Below, one piece after another: positions 1-5,748 of a stretch of 8,626 nt of DNA. The stretch lies in NCBI GenBank assembly GCA_011051925.1, contig DRKE01000335.1, positions 1 to 8,626 of the forward strand, written 5' to 3'. The notes beneath the pieces were generated by a model that saw nothing but the letters and a program-made list of their open reading frames with translations, did not search any database and was not told the DNA's origin. This DNA comes from Deltaproteobacteria bacterium. GTDB lineage: Bacteria; Myxococcota_A; UBA9160; UBA4427. A program made the position numbers and the translations under genes. How positions within the stretch are numbered: position 1 is the first letter of the stretch; every line of letters begins with the position of its first letter.

Positions 1-227
1 GGGAGCGAGATCCGGATGCGGGCATCGCCGCCGCTCACGAGATCGGGTGGACTCGAGAGGACCTCGATTCCGATCTTCCGTCGGCCCGACTTCCCGGATT
101 CGCCTCGATCGTGGGCGATCGCCAGGCTCGGGGCGATCATCATCAGGATCGCGAGGGCCGCGAGAATCAGGCCCGCGCAGCTGGTTCGTTGATCTGATCG
201 CCCGGTCGATGAAATGGATCTCCGCAT
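1..227 (-). CDS. N-terminal part of a secreted DUF6351-like protein (cut by window edge)
   Basis: Only the first 75 codons are present; the gene runs off the left edge. The ATG at 225-227 (minus) is preceded by purine-rich AGGGG and AAGGA stretches that can serve as a ribosome binding site. The product begins with a basic, Arg-rich stretch (residues 1-17) and then a hydrophobic core (about 19-37, ending SLAIA). This is a typical Sec signal peptide with likely cleavage after Ala38, so export to the periplasm or outside is expected. The mature start contains IEVLSSPPDLVSGGDARIRI (residues 54-73). From memory this resembles the conserved N-terminus of DUF6351 proteins, large secreted proteins of unproven function with hydrolase-like features. 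The signal peptide is clear from sequence; the family call is recognition of one short motif. It lies 361 bp downstream of the methyltransferase gene on the same strand and probably has its own promoter. Confidence 0.6.
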   Translation of the reverse strand, partial: MRRSISSTGRSDQRTSCAGLILAALAILMMIAPSLAIAHDRGESGKSGRRKIGIEVLSSPPDLVSGGDARIRISL

Positions 228-316
228 GTCCTTGTCCCCTCTTGCCTTTCTCGCCTTTGTTTCCCTGTGTTTGTTTCCGGAGTTTTCCTGGATCGTCGTG
301 CGTCTTGCTCTCTGTC

Positions 317-349
317 CCGGTCCTGCTCCGGTCTCCCCCCGGTCTTGCC
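317..349. repeat. Three 11-bp phased units starting CCGGTC
   Basis: CCGGTC occurs at 317-322, 328-333 and 339-344, exactly 11 bp apart. The three units are CCGGTCCTGCT, CCGGTCTCCCC and CCGGTCTTGCC. The spacing is close to one helical turn, which would place the hexamers on one face of the DNA. They sit about 90-120 bp upstream of the start codon of the minus-strand secreted-protein gene. They may be an operator, or simple slippage in a C/T-rich tract; the sequence alone cannot decide. Confidence 0.45.
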
Positions 350-568
350 CCCCGGCTCTTGGACGCGGGGTTCCGACGATGTCCCTCGACGACGTGCGCG
401 AACAGCGACGCTCCGGCGTTTTCCGGTGGCAGGCGGATGCATTCTCGGCATCGCGTCGGTTCGTGCTCGGAAGACATTCCGATCCGGAAGCATTCTACGA
501 CGGATCGAGCGGGGAAAGGAAGCGAATTCGTTCGGACCGAAAGGGAAACCGGCTCGCGATTCCGACGT

Positions 569-587
569 CGGGCGGGATCCCGGCCCG
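569..587 (-). terminator. Weak hairpin just after the methyltransferase stop
   Basis: An inverted repeat with a 5-bp GC stem (569-573 with 583-587) and a 9-nt loop lies two bases past the methyltransferase stop codon. No T-run follows on the minus strand, so it is not a classical intrinsic terminator. It could still stabilise the 3' end. Confidence 0.25.
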
Positions 588-588
588 G

Positions 589-1614
589 CTAGCGCTTCCT
601 TCCCGTGACCCGCGTGAGCGTGTGGGGAATGAATTCGTGGACCGTGATGTCGTCGAAGCCTGCGGCCTCGAAATAGCCCGTGCAGTCCGCGACGGAGTGG
701 GCGAGGCCCGTCGAGTGGCTGAGGGCTTCGGCGAGTCCCCAGAGCGCCGGCGCGATCGGGCCGCACCCGTCTGCGTCGAGCATCTCGCCGATCAGATGGA
801 ATTCGCCTCCGGGAACGAGCGCGTCGTGCACGCGCGCGACGACGTCGGAAATGATCGCCCGGTCGTATTGGGGCAGATTCGAGGCCATGATCGCCACGTC
901 GGCATCCCGGGGAAGGGCATCCGTCGTGAAGTCGCAGGCCGTCGCCTTCACCCGGTCGGCGACGCCGTTTTCCGCCAGATACTCACGCGTCACGGCGACC
1001 ACCGGCGCGAGGTCGAGGACCTCCGCCTCGATCTCGGGATATTTCTGCGCGGCGACGATGCAATAGCAGCCCGAGCCGCCTCCGAGGTCGATGATCTTCT
1101 TGCGGCCCGTGAGGTCGACCTGTCTGTGGAAGCGGCGGGCCGCGCCCATGCCGATCGAATAGGTGGCTTCATGGTATTGGCGCGCTCGTTCGATGGTGAA
1201 CGATTCGTCATACATGCCGAGGCGGCGGATCCGGTCCCGCGGCGTGCGGAGCGCTTCGGTCAGTCTTCCCCATTTCTTCCAATCCGGTTTCGCGAAGAGG
1301 ATCCAGGGCCCCGCCCAGGTCGGCTTTCCCTCGACGAGGAAGCGTTCGACGTCGGGGGCGTTGCGGAAGCTTTCGCCTTCGCGCTCGAGCAGTTCCATCG
1401 CACAGAGGACCGTCATCAGCCGTTCGGCCTGGAGGGGTTCGATGCCGATCGTTTCGGCCACGTCCTCGATCGTGTCCGAACCCTTCGAGATCGCGGTGAA
1501 GAGGCCGAGTTCGACCGCGCTCATCAATGCGGCGGATTCCCAGAAGGCCTTGCTGATCCGCTGCAGCCGGACCGTGTCGGGACGGGGCGTCCCCGCATCT
1601 GTATTCTTCGCCAT
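589..1614 (-). CDS. SAM-dependent O-methyltransferase-like protein (two-domain, OMT family 2)
   Basis: This 341-residue protein has the plant-COMT/bacteriochlorophyll-methyltransferase layout. An N-terminal helical and winged-helix dimerisation domain (about 15-100) contains ALMSAVELGLFTAI and the VAETIGIEPLQAERLM helix-turn-helix-like stretch. A Rossmann methyltransferase domain (about 165-335) follows. The SAM site is visible as IDLGGGSG (175-182), an acidic residue in LDLAPVV (Asp201), the ACDF segment (Asp228) and LVPGGEF (266-272). The length fits the family. It has no signal peptide and should be cytosolic. The ATG follows AAAGGAAAGG at a good distance. It diverges from the SDR gene across 58 bp, so the two may share regulation. 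The usual catalytic His of the LHDW motif is not present: the aligned segment reads SNLPQYD (245-251). The methyl acceptor is unknown, and O-methylation itself is an inference from the family. Confidence 0.88.
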   Translation of the reverse strand: MAKNTDAGTPRPDTVRLQRISKAFWESAALMSAVELGLFTAISKGSDTIEDVAETIGIEPLQAERLMTVLCAMELLEREGESFRNAPDVERFLVEGKPTWAGPWILFAKPDWKKWGRLTEALRTPRDRIRRLGMYDESFTIERARQYHEATYSIGMGAARRFHRQVDLTGRKKIIDLGGGSGCYCIVAAQKYPEIEAEVLDLAPVVAVTREYLAENGVADRVKATACDFTTDALPRDADVAIMASNLPQYDRAIISDVVARVHDALVPGGEFHLIGEMLDADGCGPIAPALWGLAEALSHSTGLAHSVADCTGYFEAAGFDDITVHEFIPHTLTRVTGRKR

Positions 1615-1660
1615 CGGACCTTTCCTTTCGCGGGCGCCGGGAAGGGAGCAAGGATAGAAC

Positions 1661-1667
1661 GAAGGAG
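1661..1667 (+). promoter_or_regulatory. Shine-Dalgarno GAAGGAG of the SDR gene
   Basis: GAAGGAG ends 5 nt before the ATG at 1673. This is a strong ribosome binding site and fixes the SDR start. It leaves at most about 46 bp (1615-1660) for promoter elements of both divergent genes outside their leaders. Confidence 0.7.
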
Positions 1668-1672
1668 CGGGA

Positions 1673-2545
1673 ATGCCGTATCAGTCCGGATTTCGTGAGG
1701 GCCTCTTCGAAGGCCAGACCCTGTTCATCCCGGGTGGGGGAGGGGGGTTGGGGCGCTGTATCGCCCATGAGCTCGCGTCGCTCGGGGCCCGCCTGGTCCT
1801 GGCCGGCCGGACGATGGAGAAGCTCGAGCGGACGCGGGCGGAGATCCGGGAGGATGGCGGAGAGGTGCTCGGTTGTTTCAGCGGCGAACTCCGGGACGAA
1901 GAAGCCGTTCGGGACATGATGTCGCGTCTGCTCGAGCGACACGGGCCGATCGACGGCGTCGTGAACGCGGCGGGTGGTCAGTTTCCGGCGGAGCTGAAGG
2001 ACCTCAGCCTGAACGGCTGGAATGCCGTCCTCGAGAACAACCTGACGAGCTATTTCCTGGTCGCCCGCGAGGCCTACACGCAATGTCTCGCCGAACGGGG
2101 CGGAAGCATCGTGAACATCGGGGCGGACCATGCCGGGGGGATGCCGGGCATGGGACACAACGGGGCCGCTCGCGCGGGATTGTCGAACCTGACCTTCACG
2201 GCGGCGACCGAATGGGCGAGCGCGGGCGTGCGGGTCAACTGCGTGATTCCGGGCTTCATCGCGACGACGGGTCTCGATCGCTATCCCGAAGCCGAGTGGG
2301 AGGCCCTGCGCCGGATCGATCGGCGGATTCCCCTGCGCCGACACGGGACCGCGGCCGAGGTGTCCGCGATGGTCGTCTTCCTGATGTCCGAGATGGCGGC
2401 CTATATCACCGGGGCCGAATTCCGGGTCGATGGAGGAATCCACAACGGCAACGGCGGATTCCTCTTCCATCCGCCGCCGGTCGCGCGCTCGAAGGTCTTC
2501 GACGGATTCCACCGGGACGAGCGTCCCCGATTGCTCGAGTCGTGA
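1673..2545 (+). CDS. SDR-family oxidoreductase, peroxisomal enoyl-CoA reductase (PECR)-like
   Basis: This is a 290-residue short-chain dehydrogenase/reductase with a Rossmann fold. The cofactor glycine motif is PGGGGGLG (20-27). An Arg at 46 in LAGRT is typical of NADP(H) binders. NAAGG (98-102) and Asn123 in ENN match the SDR core, and VNCVIPGFI (188-196) and ITGAEFRVDGG (245-255) match the C-terminal half. Where classical SDRs have Ser and YxxxK, this protein reads GADHAGG and then HNGAARAGLSNLT (162-174). From memory this HxGAARAG signature is shared by PECR and citronellol-pathway SDRs acting on CoA thioesters. A likely role is reduction or oxidation of an acyl-CoA or related intermediate; the substrate is not determinable. 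A tail of about 35 residues after VDGG, rich in Pro, Phe and Arg, is longer than usual. The gene overlaps the following hydrolase by 4 bp, indicating co-translation. Confidence 0.88.
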   Translation: MPYQSGFREGLFEGQTLFIPGGGGGLGRCIAHELASLGARLVLAGRTMEKLERTRAEIREDGGEVLGCFSGELRDEEAVRDMMSRLLERHGPIDGVVNAAGGQFPAELKDLSLNGWNAVLENNLTSYFLVAREAYTQCLAERGGSIVNIGADHAGGMPGMGHNGAARAGLSNLTFTAATEWASAGVRVNCVIPGFIATTGLDRYPEAEWEALRRIDRRIPLRRHGTAAEVSAMVVFLMSEMAAYITGAEFRVDGGIHNGNGGFLFHPPPVARSKVFDGFHRDERPRLLES

Positions 2546-3423
2546 GTTCCCCCGCGACGGGCGAGGACCGGCCCGACCGACCCGACTGGCTCGACGAAGC
2601 CGAGTACCCCTTCGCCTCGAATTTCCTCGCGGTCGACGGGGGTCGGATGCACTATGTCGATGAAGGCGAGGGCCCTCCCATCCTCATGGTCCACGGCCAG
2701 CCGACCTGGTCCTTCATGTATCGGAAGCTCATCCGAGGCCTGTCTCCGAGATACCGCTGCATCGCGGTCGACCACATCGGCTTCGGCCTCTCCGACAAGC
2801 CGACCGATTGGCCCTACACGCCGGAGAAGCATGCCGCCAACCTGGCCACCCTCGTCGAGGCGCTCGGGCTCGACGCCCTCACGCTCCTGGTCCACGATTG
2901 GGGCGGTCCGATCGGTCTGGGCTATGCGCTTTCCGATCGCGCGCGGATCCGAAGGATCGTCGCCCTCGATACCTGGATGTGGTCGATGCGGGAGCACGCG
3001 GCCGGACGCTGGTTCAGCCGGATCATGGGCAGCCGCTTCGGCCGCTTCGGGACGCGGCGCTTCAACCTCTTCGTCGATGTCTTCATGAATCGGGCGCTGG
3101 GTCCCCGCTGGCCGGAGGTCGCCGCGGCCTATCGCGGACCCTTCGAGTGCGCGGAAGACCGCGAGGGCTGCGCTCTCTTTCCGCGGATGCTCTGTGTGCC
3201 CTGGCTGGATGAACTCTGGCAGCATCGCGACGGGCTGGCGGACGTTCCGGCCCGACTGGTCTGGGGGGGCGCGGATCCCGCATTTCCGGCGACGATGCGC
3301 GATCGGCTGGCCTCGGTCTTCGACGATTGCGAGGTTTCCGTCCATGAGGGCGTGGGCCATTTCGTGGCGGAGGAGCTGGGGGAACGGCTCGTCCCGGAAA
3401 TCGAGGGTTTCCTGCGCGACTGA
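2542..3423 (+). CDS. Haloalkane dehalogenase-like alpha/beta hydrolase
   Basis: This is a 293-residue alpha/beta-hydrolase. I chose the GTG at 2542 because it overlaps the SDR stop (GTGA) and gives a normal-length N-terminus before the first strand (MHYVDEGEG). No Shine-Dalgarno is seen, so translational coupling is likely. Visible motifs are the HGQPTWSFMYR oxyanion loop (51-61), the nucleophile Asp119 with Trp120 in LLVHDWGGPIG (115-125), the acid Asp245 in WGGADPAF, and the catalytic His273 in GVGHFV. An Asp nucleophile followed by Trp is the hallmark of haloalkane dehalogenases. Such enzymes hydrolyse carbon-halogen bonds through an alkyl-Asp ester, and Trp helps hold the halide. The second halide-binding Asn found in HGNP of subfamilies II and III is Gln53 here. 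Dehalogenase activity is therefore plausible but unproven; a related C-X or ester hydrolase is the alternative. There is no signal peptide, so it is probably cytosolic. Confidence 0.83.
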   Translation: MSSPATGEDRPDRPDWLDEAEYPFASNFLAVDGGRMHYVDEGEGPPILMVHGQPTWSFMYRKLIRGLSPRYRCIAVDHIGFGLSDKPTDWPYTPEKHAANLATLVEALGLDALTLLVHDWGGPIGLGYALSDRARIRRIVALDTWMWSMREHAAGRWFSRIMGSRFGRFGTRRFNLFVDVFMNRALGPRWPEVAAAYRGPFECAEDREGCALFPRMLCVPWLDELWQHRDGLADVPARLVWGGADPAFPATMRDRLASVFDDCEVSVHEGVGHFVAEELGERLVPEIEGFLRD

Positions 3424-3556
3424 GCCCACGCGAGCGGGCGCGAAGCCGAGTACACTGGTCGGTCCGATCACGTCGTCGTCAGCCTGCGACCGGGAACATC
3501 ACGGGAACGTCACGGGAACATCGCGGGAATATCGAGAGGGGCAGGGAGGAGAGAGC
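3424..3556. other. Leader and upstream region of the molybdopterin oxidoreductase gene
   Basis: This 133-bp gap follows the hydrolase stop. It starts with an imperfect hairpin (GCCC at 3424-3427 pairing with GGGC at 3436-3439) with no T-run. A TACACT hexamer (3451-3456) resembles the -10-like boxes seen upstream of two other genes here, but no -35 box is evident at 17 bp. Four 11-bp tandem repeats follow (3491-3534). A strong Shine-Dalgarno AGGAG (3547-3551) then lies 5 nt before the ATG at 3557. If TACACT is a real -10 box, the repeats would lie in the transcribed leader. Confidence 0.5.
3491..3534 (+). repeat. Four tandem 11-bp repeats, consensus CGGGAACATCR
   Basis: The copies are CGGGAACATCA, CGGGAACGTCA, CGGGAACATCG and CGGGAATATCG, directly head to tail with no spacers. 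The 11-bp unit puts each copy nearly one helical turn from the next. The block ends 22 bp before the start codon of the molybdopterin oxidoreductase, just before its ribosome binding site. Eleven is not a multiple of three and no gene covers the block. Candidate roles are a multi-site operator, a repeat in the RNA leader, or a slippage-prone simple repeat. Confidence 0.8.
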
Positions 3557-5725
3557 ATGGCATCCGCAGAGAACCACGAGAGCCTCGACCGCGAGATTCC
3601 GACCTTCTGTCGCGTCTGCGAACCCGCCTGCGGGCTGGTCGCGCAGGTGAGGGATGGCGAGCTCGTCCGACTGCGCCCCGACAAGGAGAATCCCGTGACG
3701 CGCGGCTTCGCCTGCAACAAGGGGCTCGCGGGCGACGAGATCCATCGCGACCCGGATCGTCTCGACCATCCCCTGCGCCGCCGGTCGGACGGAAGCTTCG
3801 AACGGGTCTCCTGGGAAGAGGCGATCCAGGACATCGCGGACCGACTGAAGGCGATCCGTGCCGCCCACGGTCCGAACGCCATCGCGCCCTACGTCGGGAA
3901 TCCCACGGCCTTCAATACCCTGGCGGGCCCCGCGATGGGTGCCCTCTTCGCGCAGCTCGGCGTGCGCCGGTCCTTCTCCTCGGGAACGCAGGACTGCGCG
4001 AACAAGTTCGCCGGGAGCGAGGCGGTCTTCGGGTCGAGCACGATGCATCCGATTCCCGATCTGGCCCACACGGACTTCTTTCTCTCCCTTGGATCGAATC
4101 CGCGCGTCAGTCACGCGAGTTTCATCTCGATTCCGGATCCGGTCCGGGTCCTGAAGGGCGTCGTGGCGCGCGGTGGCCGGGTCGTGCACGTGAATCCGCG
4201 TCGGATCGAGAGCGAGAAGACGCGCGCGGGGGAGACGCTGCTCATCCGGCCCGATACGGACGTCTATCTGCTGGCCGCCCTGATCCACGAGATCGATCGC
4301 GAGGGACTCTTCGACGAGGAGGTCGTCGCGCGACACGGGAAGCACGTCGCGGAGCTCCGGGAGTTCGTCGCCCGCTATCCGGCGGAGCGCGTGGCCGGGG
4401 TGACGGGGATCGCGTCCGAAGAGATTCGCGCCCTCGCCCGCGATTTCGCACGAGCGCCGTCGGCCTCCGCGCACATGTCGACCGGCGTCAACATGGGCCG
4501 CCAGGGGACGCTCGCCTACTGGTTGCTCCAGATGCTCGTCTTCGTGACCGGCAATCTCGATCGGCGGGGCGGGAACATCCTTTCGGTCGGCTTCTACGAG
4601 AGTGCCAAGGCGGGTCGTCGGTCCTACGACGAAGGCTTCATCGAGTCGGAATACGGACGGCTGCGGAAGGGGAGCCTGCCGGGCAATCTGCTTCCCGACT
4701 ACGTGCTGCGGGAAGAGGATCCCGTTCGGGCGATGATCGTCGTGGCCGGGAATCCCGTGCTCTCGATCGGCGGGGAAGAACGCTTGCGGGCGGCGATGGA
4801 GAAGCTCGAGTTCCTCGTCGTGATCGACCTCTACCGGAACGCGACGGCGGAATACGCGGACTACGTGCTGCCGAGCACGGACAGTTTCGAGCGCGAGGAC
4901 ATCAACATCACGGGGCTCGGGCTGCAGCATCAGCCGTGGATCCAGTTCACGGAGCGGGTCGTGCCGCCCCGGGGCGAGCGGCGCGAGGAATGGTGGATCC
5001 TCGGCCGGATCGCCCGGGCGATGGGACTGAAATCGCCCTTCGATCCGATCCCGATGGACGCGACGCAGGAGACGGTCGCTGGCGCGGACCTCGAGCGTGG
5101 ACTCTGGGGTCGGATCGACCACATGTTGCGGGGGCGCGGGCTGACCCTCGACGAAGTCCGGGCGAAGCCCCGCGGTGTCACCTTCGAAGGACTCACCCCC
5201 GGCCGCTTCTATTCCGATCATCTCCAGACGCCGGACGGGAAGGTCGATTGTCGTCCGACGGGCTTCCGCGAGGCGGAGGAACGCTGCGAAGCCGAGTTCC
5301 GGGAGCTCGAAGCGGAAGGCCCGACGCGCCTCAAGATGATCACGCTCCGCGATCCCTGGATGCACAACAGCTGGTACGCGAACCTCGAGCGGATGAAGCG
5401 GGGGCCGAAGCACCAGAACTATCTCTACGTGCATCCGGAAGACGCCGAGGCGAGGGGCGTCGTCGAGGGCGACCGCGTCCGGCTGGCGAGCGGGCACGGC
5501 GAGATCGAGGTCGAACTCCGCTTCGACGACGACCTGATGCGGGGGGTCGTCGCTTTGACCCATGGGTGGGGCCATGCGCGAACGCCCGGAATGCGGGTCG
5601 CGCATCGCATGCCGGGGGCGAACCAGAACGCGCTGCTGCCGACGGGACCGGGCAGTTTCGACCCGCTCTCGAATCAGGCCTTCATGACCGGCATCCCCGT
5701 CGAGATCTCGTCGCCCGGGGCGTGA
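3557..5725 (+). CDS. Molybdopterin-dependent oxidoreductase (Mo/W-bisMGD, DMSO reductase superfamily)
   Basis: This 722-residue catalytic subunit carries an N-terminal 4Fe-4S motif, C18-x2-C21-x3-C25-x27-C53, in FCRVCEPACG and GFACNKG. A Molybdopterin oxidoreductase domain follows (about 60-490). Cys147 in SGTQDCANKF sits where this superfamily usually has its metal-ligating Cys, Sec or Ser; here it is a TGC codon. Later MGD-binding segments include THMSTGVNMGRQG-like sequence (306-317), FVTGNLDRRGGN (329-340) and VVAGNPVLS (395-403). The C-terminal molydopterin-dinucleotide-binding domain runs from about 593 and includes DPWMHNSWYANL and the NQNALLPTG segment. There is no twin-arginine signal, so the enzyme should be cytoplasmic. 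No partner Fe-S, membrane or cytochrome subunit is adjacent, so its electron partner is unknown. The size and single-subunit layout resemble acetylene hydratase-like and BisC-like members; the substrate cannot be assigned. The start at 3557 is set by AGGAG 5 nt upstream. Confidence 0.92.
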   Translation: MASAENHESLDREIPTFCRVCEPACGLVAQVRDGELVRLRPDKENPVTRGFACNKGLAGDEIHRDPDRLDHPLRRRSDGSFERVSWEEAIQDIADRLKAIRAAHGPNAIAPYVGNPTAFNTLAGPAMGALFAQLGVRRSFSSGTQDCANKFAGSEAVFGSSTMHPIPDLAHTDFFLSLGSNPRVSHASFISIPDPVRVLKGVVARGGRVVHVNPRRIESEKTRAGETLLIRPDTDVYLLAALIHEIDREGLFDEEVVARHGKHVAELREFVARYPAERVAGVTGIASEEIRALARDFARAPSASAHMSTGVNMGRQGTLAYWLLQMLVFVTGNLDRRGGNILSVGFYESAKAGRRSYDEGFIESEYGRLRKGSLPGNLLPDYVLREEDPVRAMIVVAGNPVLSIGGEERLRAAMEKLEFLVVIDLYRNATAEYADYVLPSTDSFEREDINITGLGLQHQPWIQFTERVVPPRGERREEWWILGRIARAMGLKSPFDPIPMDATQETVAGADLERGLWGRIDHMLRGRGLTLDEVRAKPRGVTFEGLTPGRFYSDHLQTPDGKVDCRPTGFREAEERCEAEFRELEAEGPTRLKMITLRDPWMHNSWYANLERMKRGPKHQNYLYVHPEDAEARGVVEGDRVRLASGHGEIEVELRFDDDLMRGVVALTHGWGHARTPGMRVAHRMPGANQNALLPTGPGSFDPLSNQAFMTGIPVEISSPGA

Positions 5726-5748
5726 CGCGACTCGCGGGGTTCAGCCCG
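5726..5748. terminator. Short hairpins between convergent stop codons
   Basis: Only 15 bp separate the oxidoreductase stop from the selenoprotein stop. The space contains the palindrome CGCGACTCGCG (5726-5736). Next to it is a CGGG/CCCG stem with a 6-nt loop that overlaps the selenoprotein stop. Neither strand has a T-run, so any bidirectional terminator function is weakly supported. Confidence 0.25.

Larger units (their letters stand above)
228..588. other. Gene-free stretch with pyrimidine-rich phased repeats
   Basis: No convincing gene is seen between the methyltransferase stop and the start of the secreted-protein gene. A long open frame on the plus strand here is antisense readthrough in GC-rich DNA. 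The plus strand is pyrimidine-rich at about 241-360, so the minus-strand leader of the DUF6351-like gene would be purine-rich and poorly structured. Within it are three 11-bp units starting CCGGTC (317-349). There is also a 9-bp direct repeat TTTGTTTCC (256-264 and 270-278, 14-bp period). A promoter for the downstream minus-strand gene should lie here. A TAGAAT hexamer on the minus strand (492-497) could be a -10 box, but no matching -35 was found. Confidence 0.5.

Noticed and set aside
214..1698. A long plus-strand open frame of 494 codons over the methyltransferase gene and upstream region
   Set aside because: It is antisense to a clear methyltransferase with recognisable SAM motifs. Its translation is Arg/Asp-rich with no recognisable domain, as expected from GC-rich shadow frames.
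1873..2541. An upstream extension of the hydrolase frame inside the SDR gene
   Set aside because: The extension is Arg/Gly-rich shadow sequence. The GTG at 2542 gives the normal family length and a GTGA overlap.
3491..3534. Tandem repeats as a CRISPR array or plasmid-type iterons
   Set aside because: The units are 11 bp with no spacers, far shorter than CRISPR repeats. No replication initiator or AT-rich origin region is present.
3479..5605. A 708-codon minus-strand open frame antisense to the molybdopterin oxidoreductase
   Set aside because: The plus strand encodes the Fe-S Cys motif and both molybdopterin domains. The minus translation is low-complexity with no family features.
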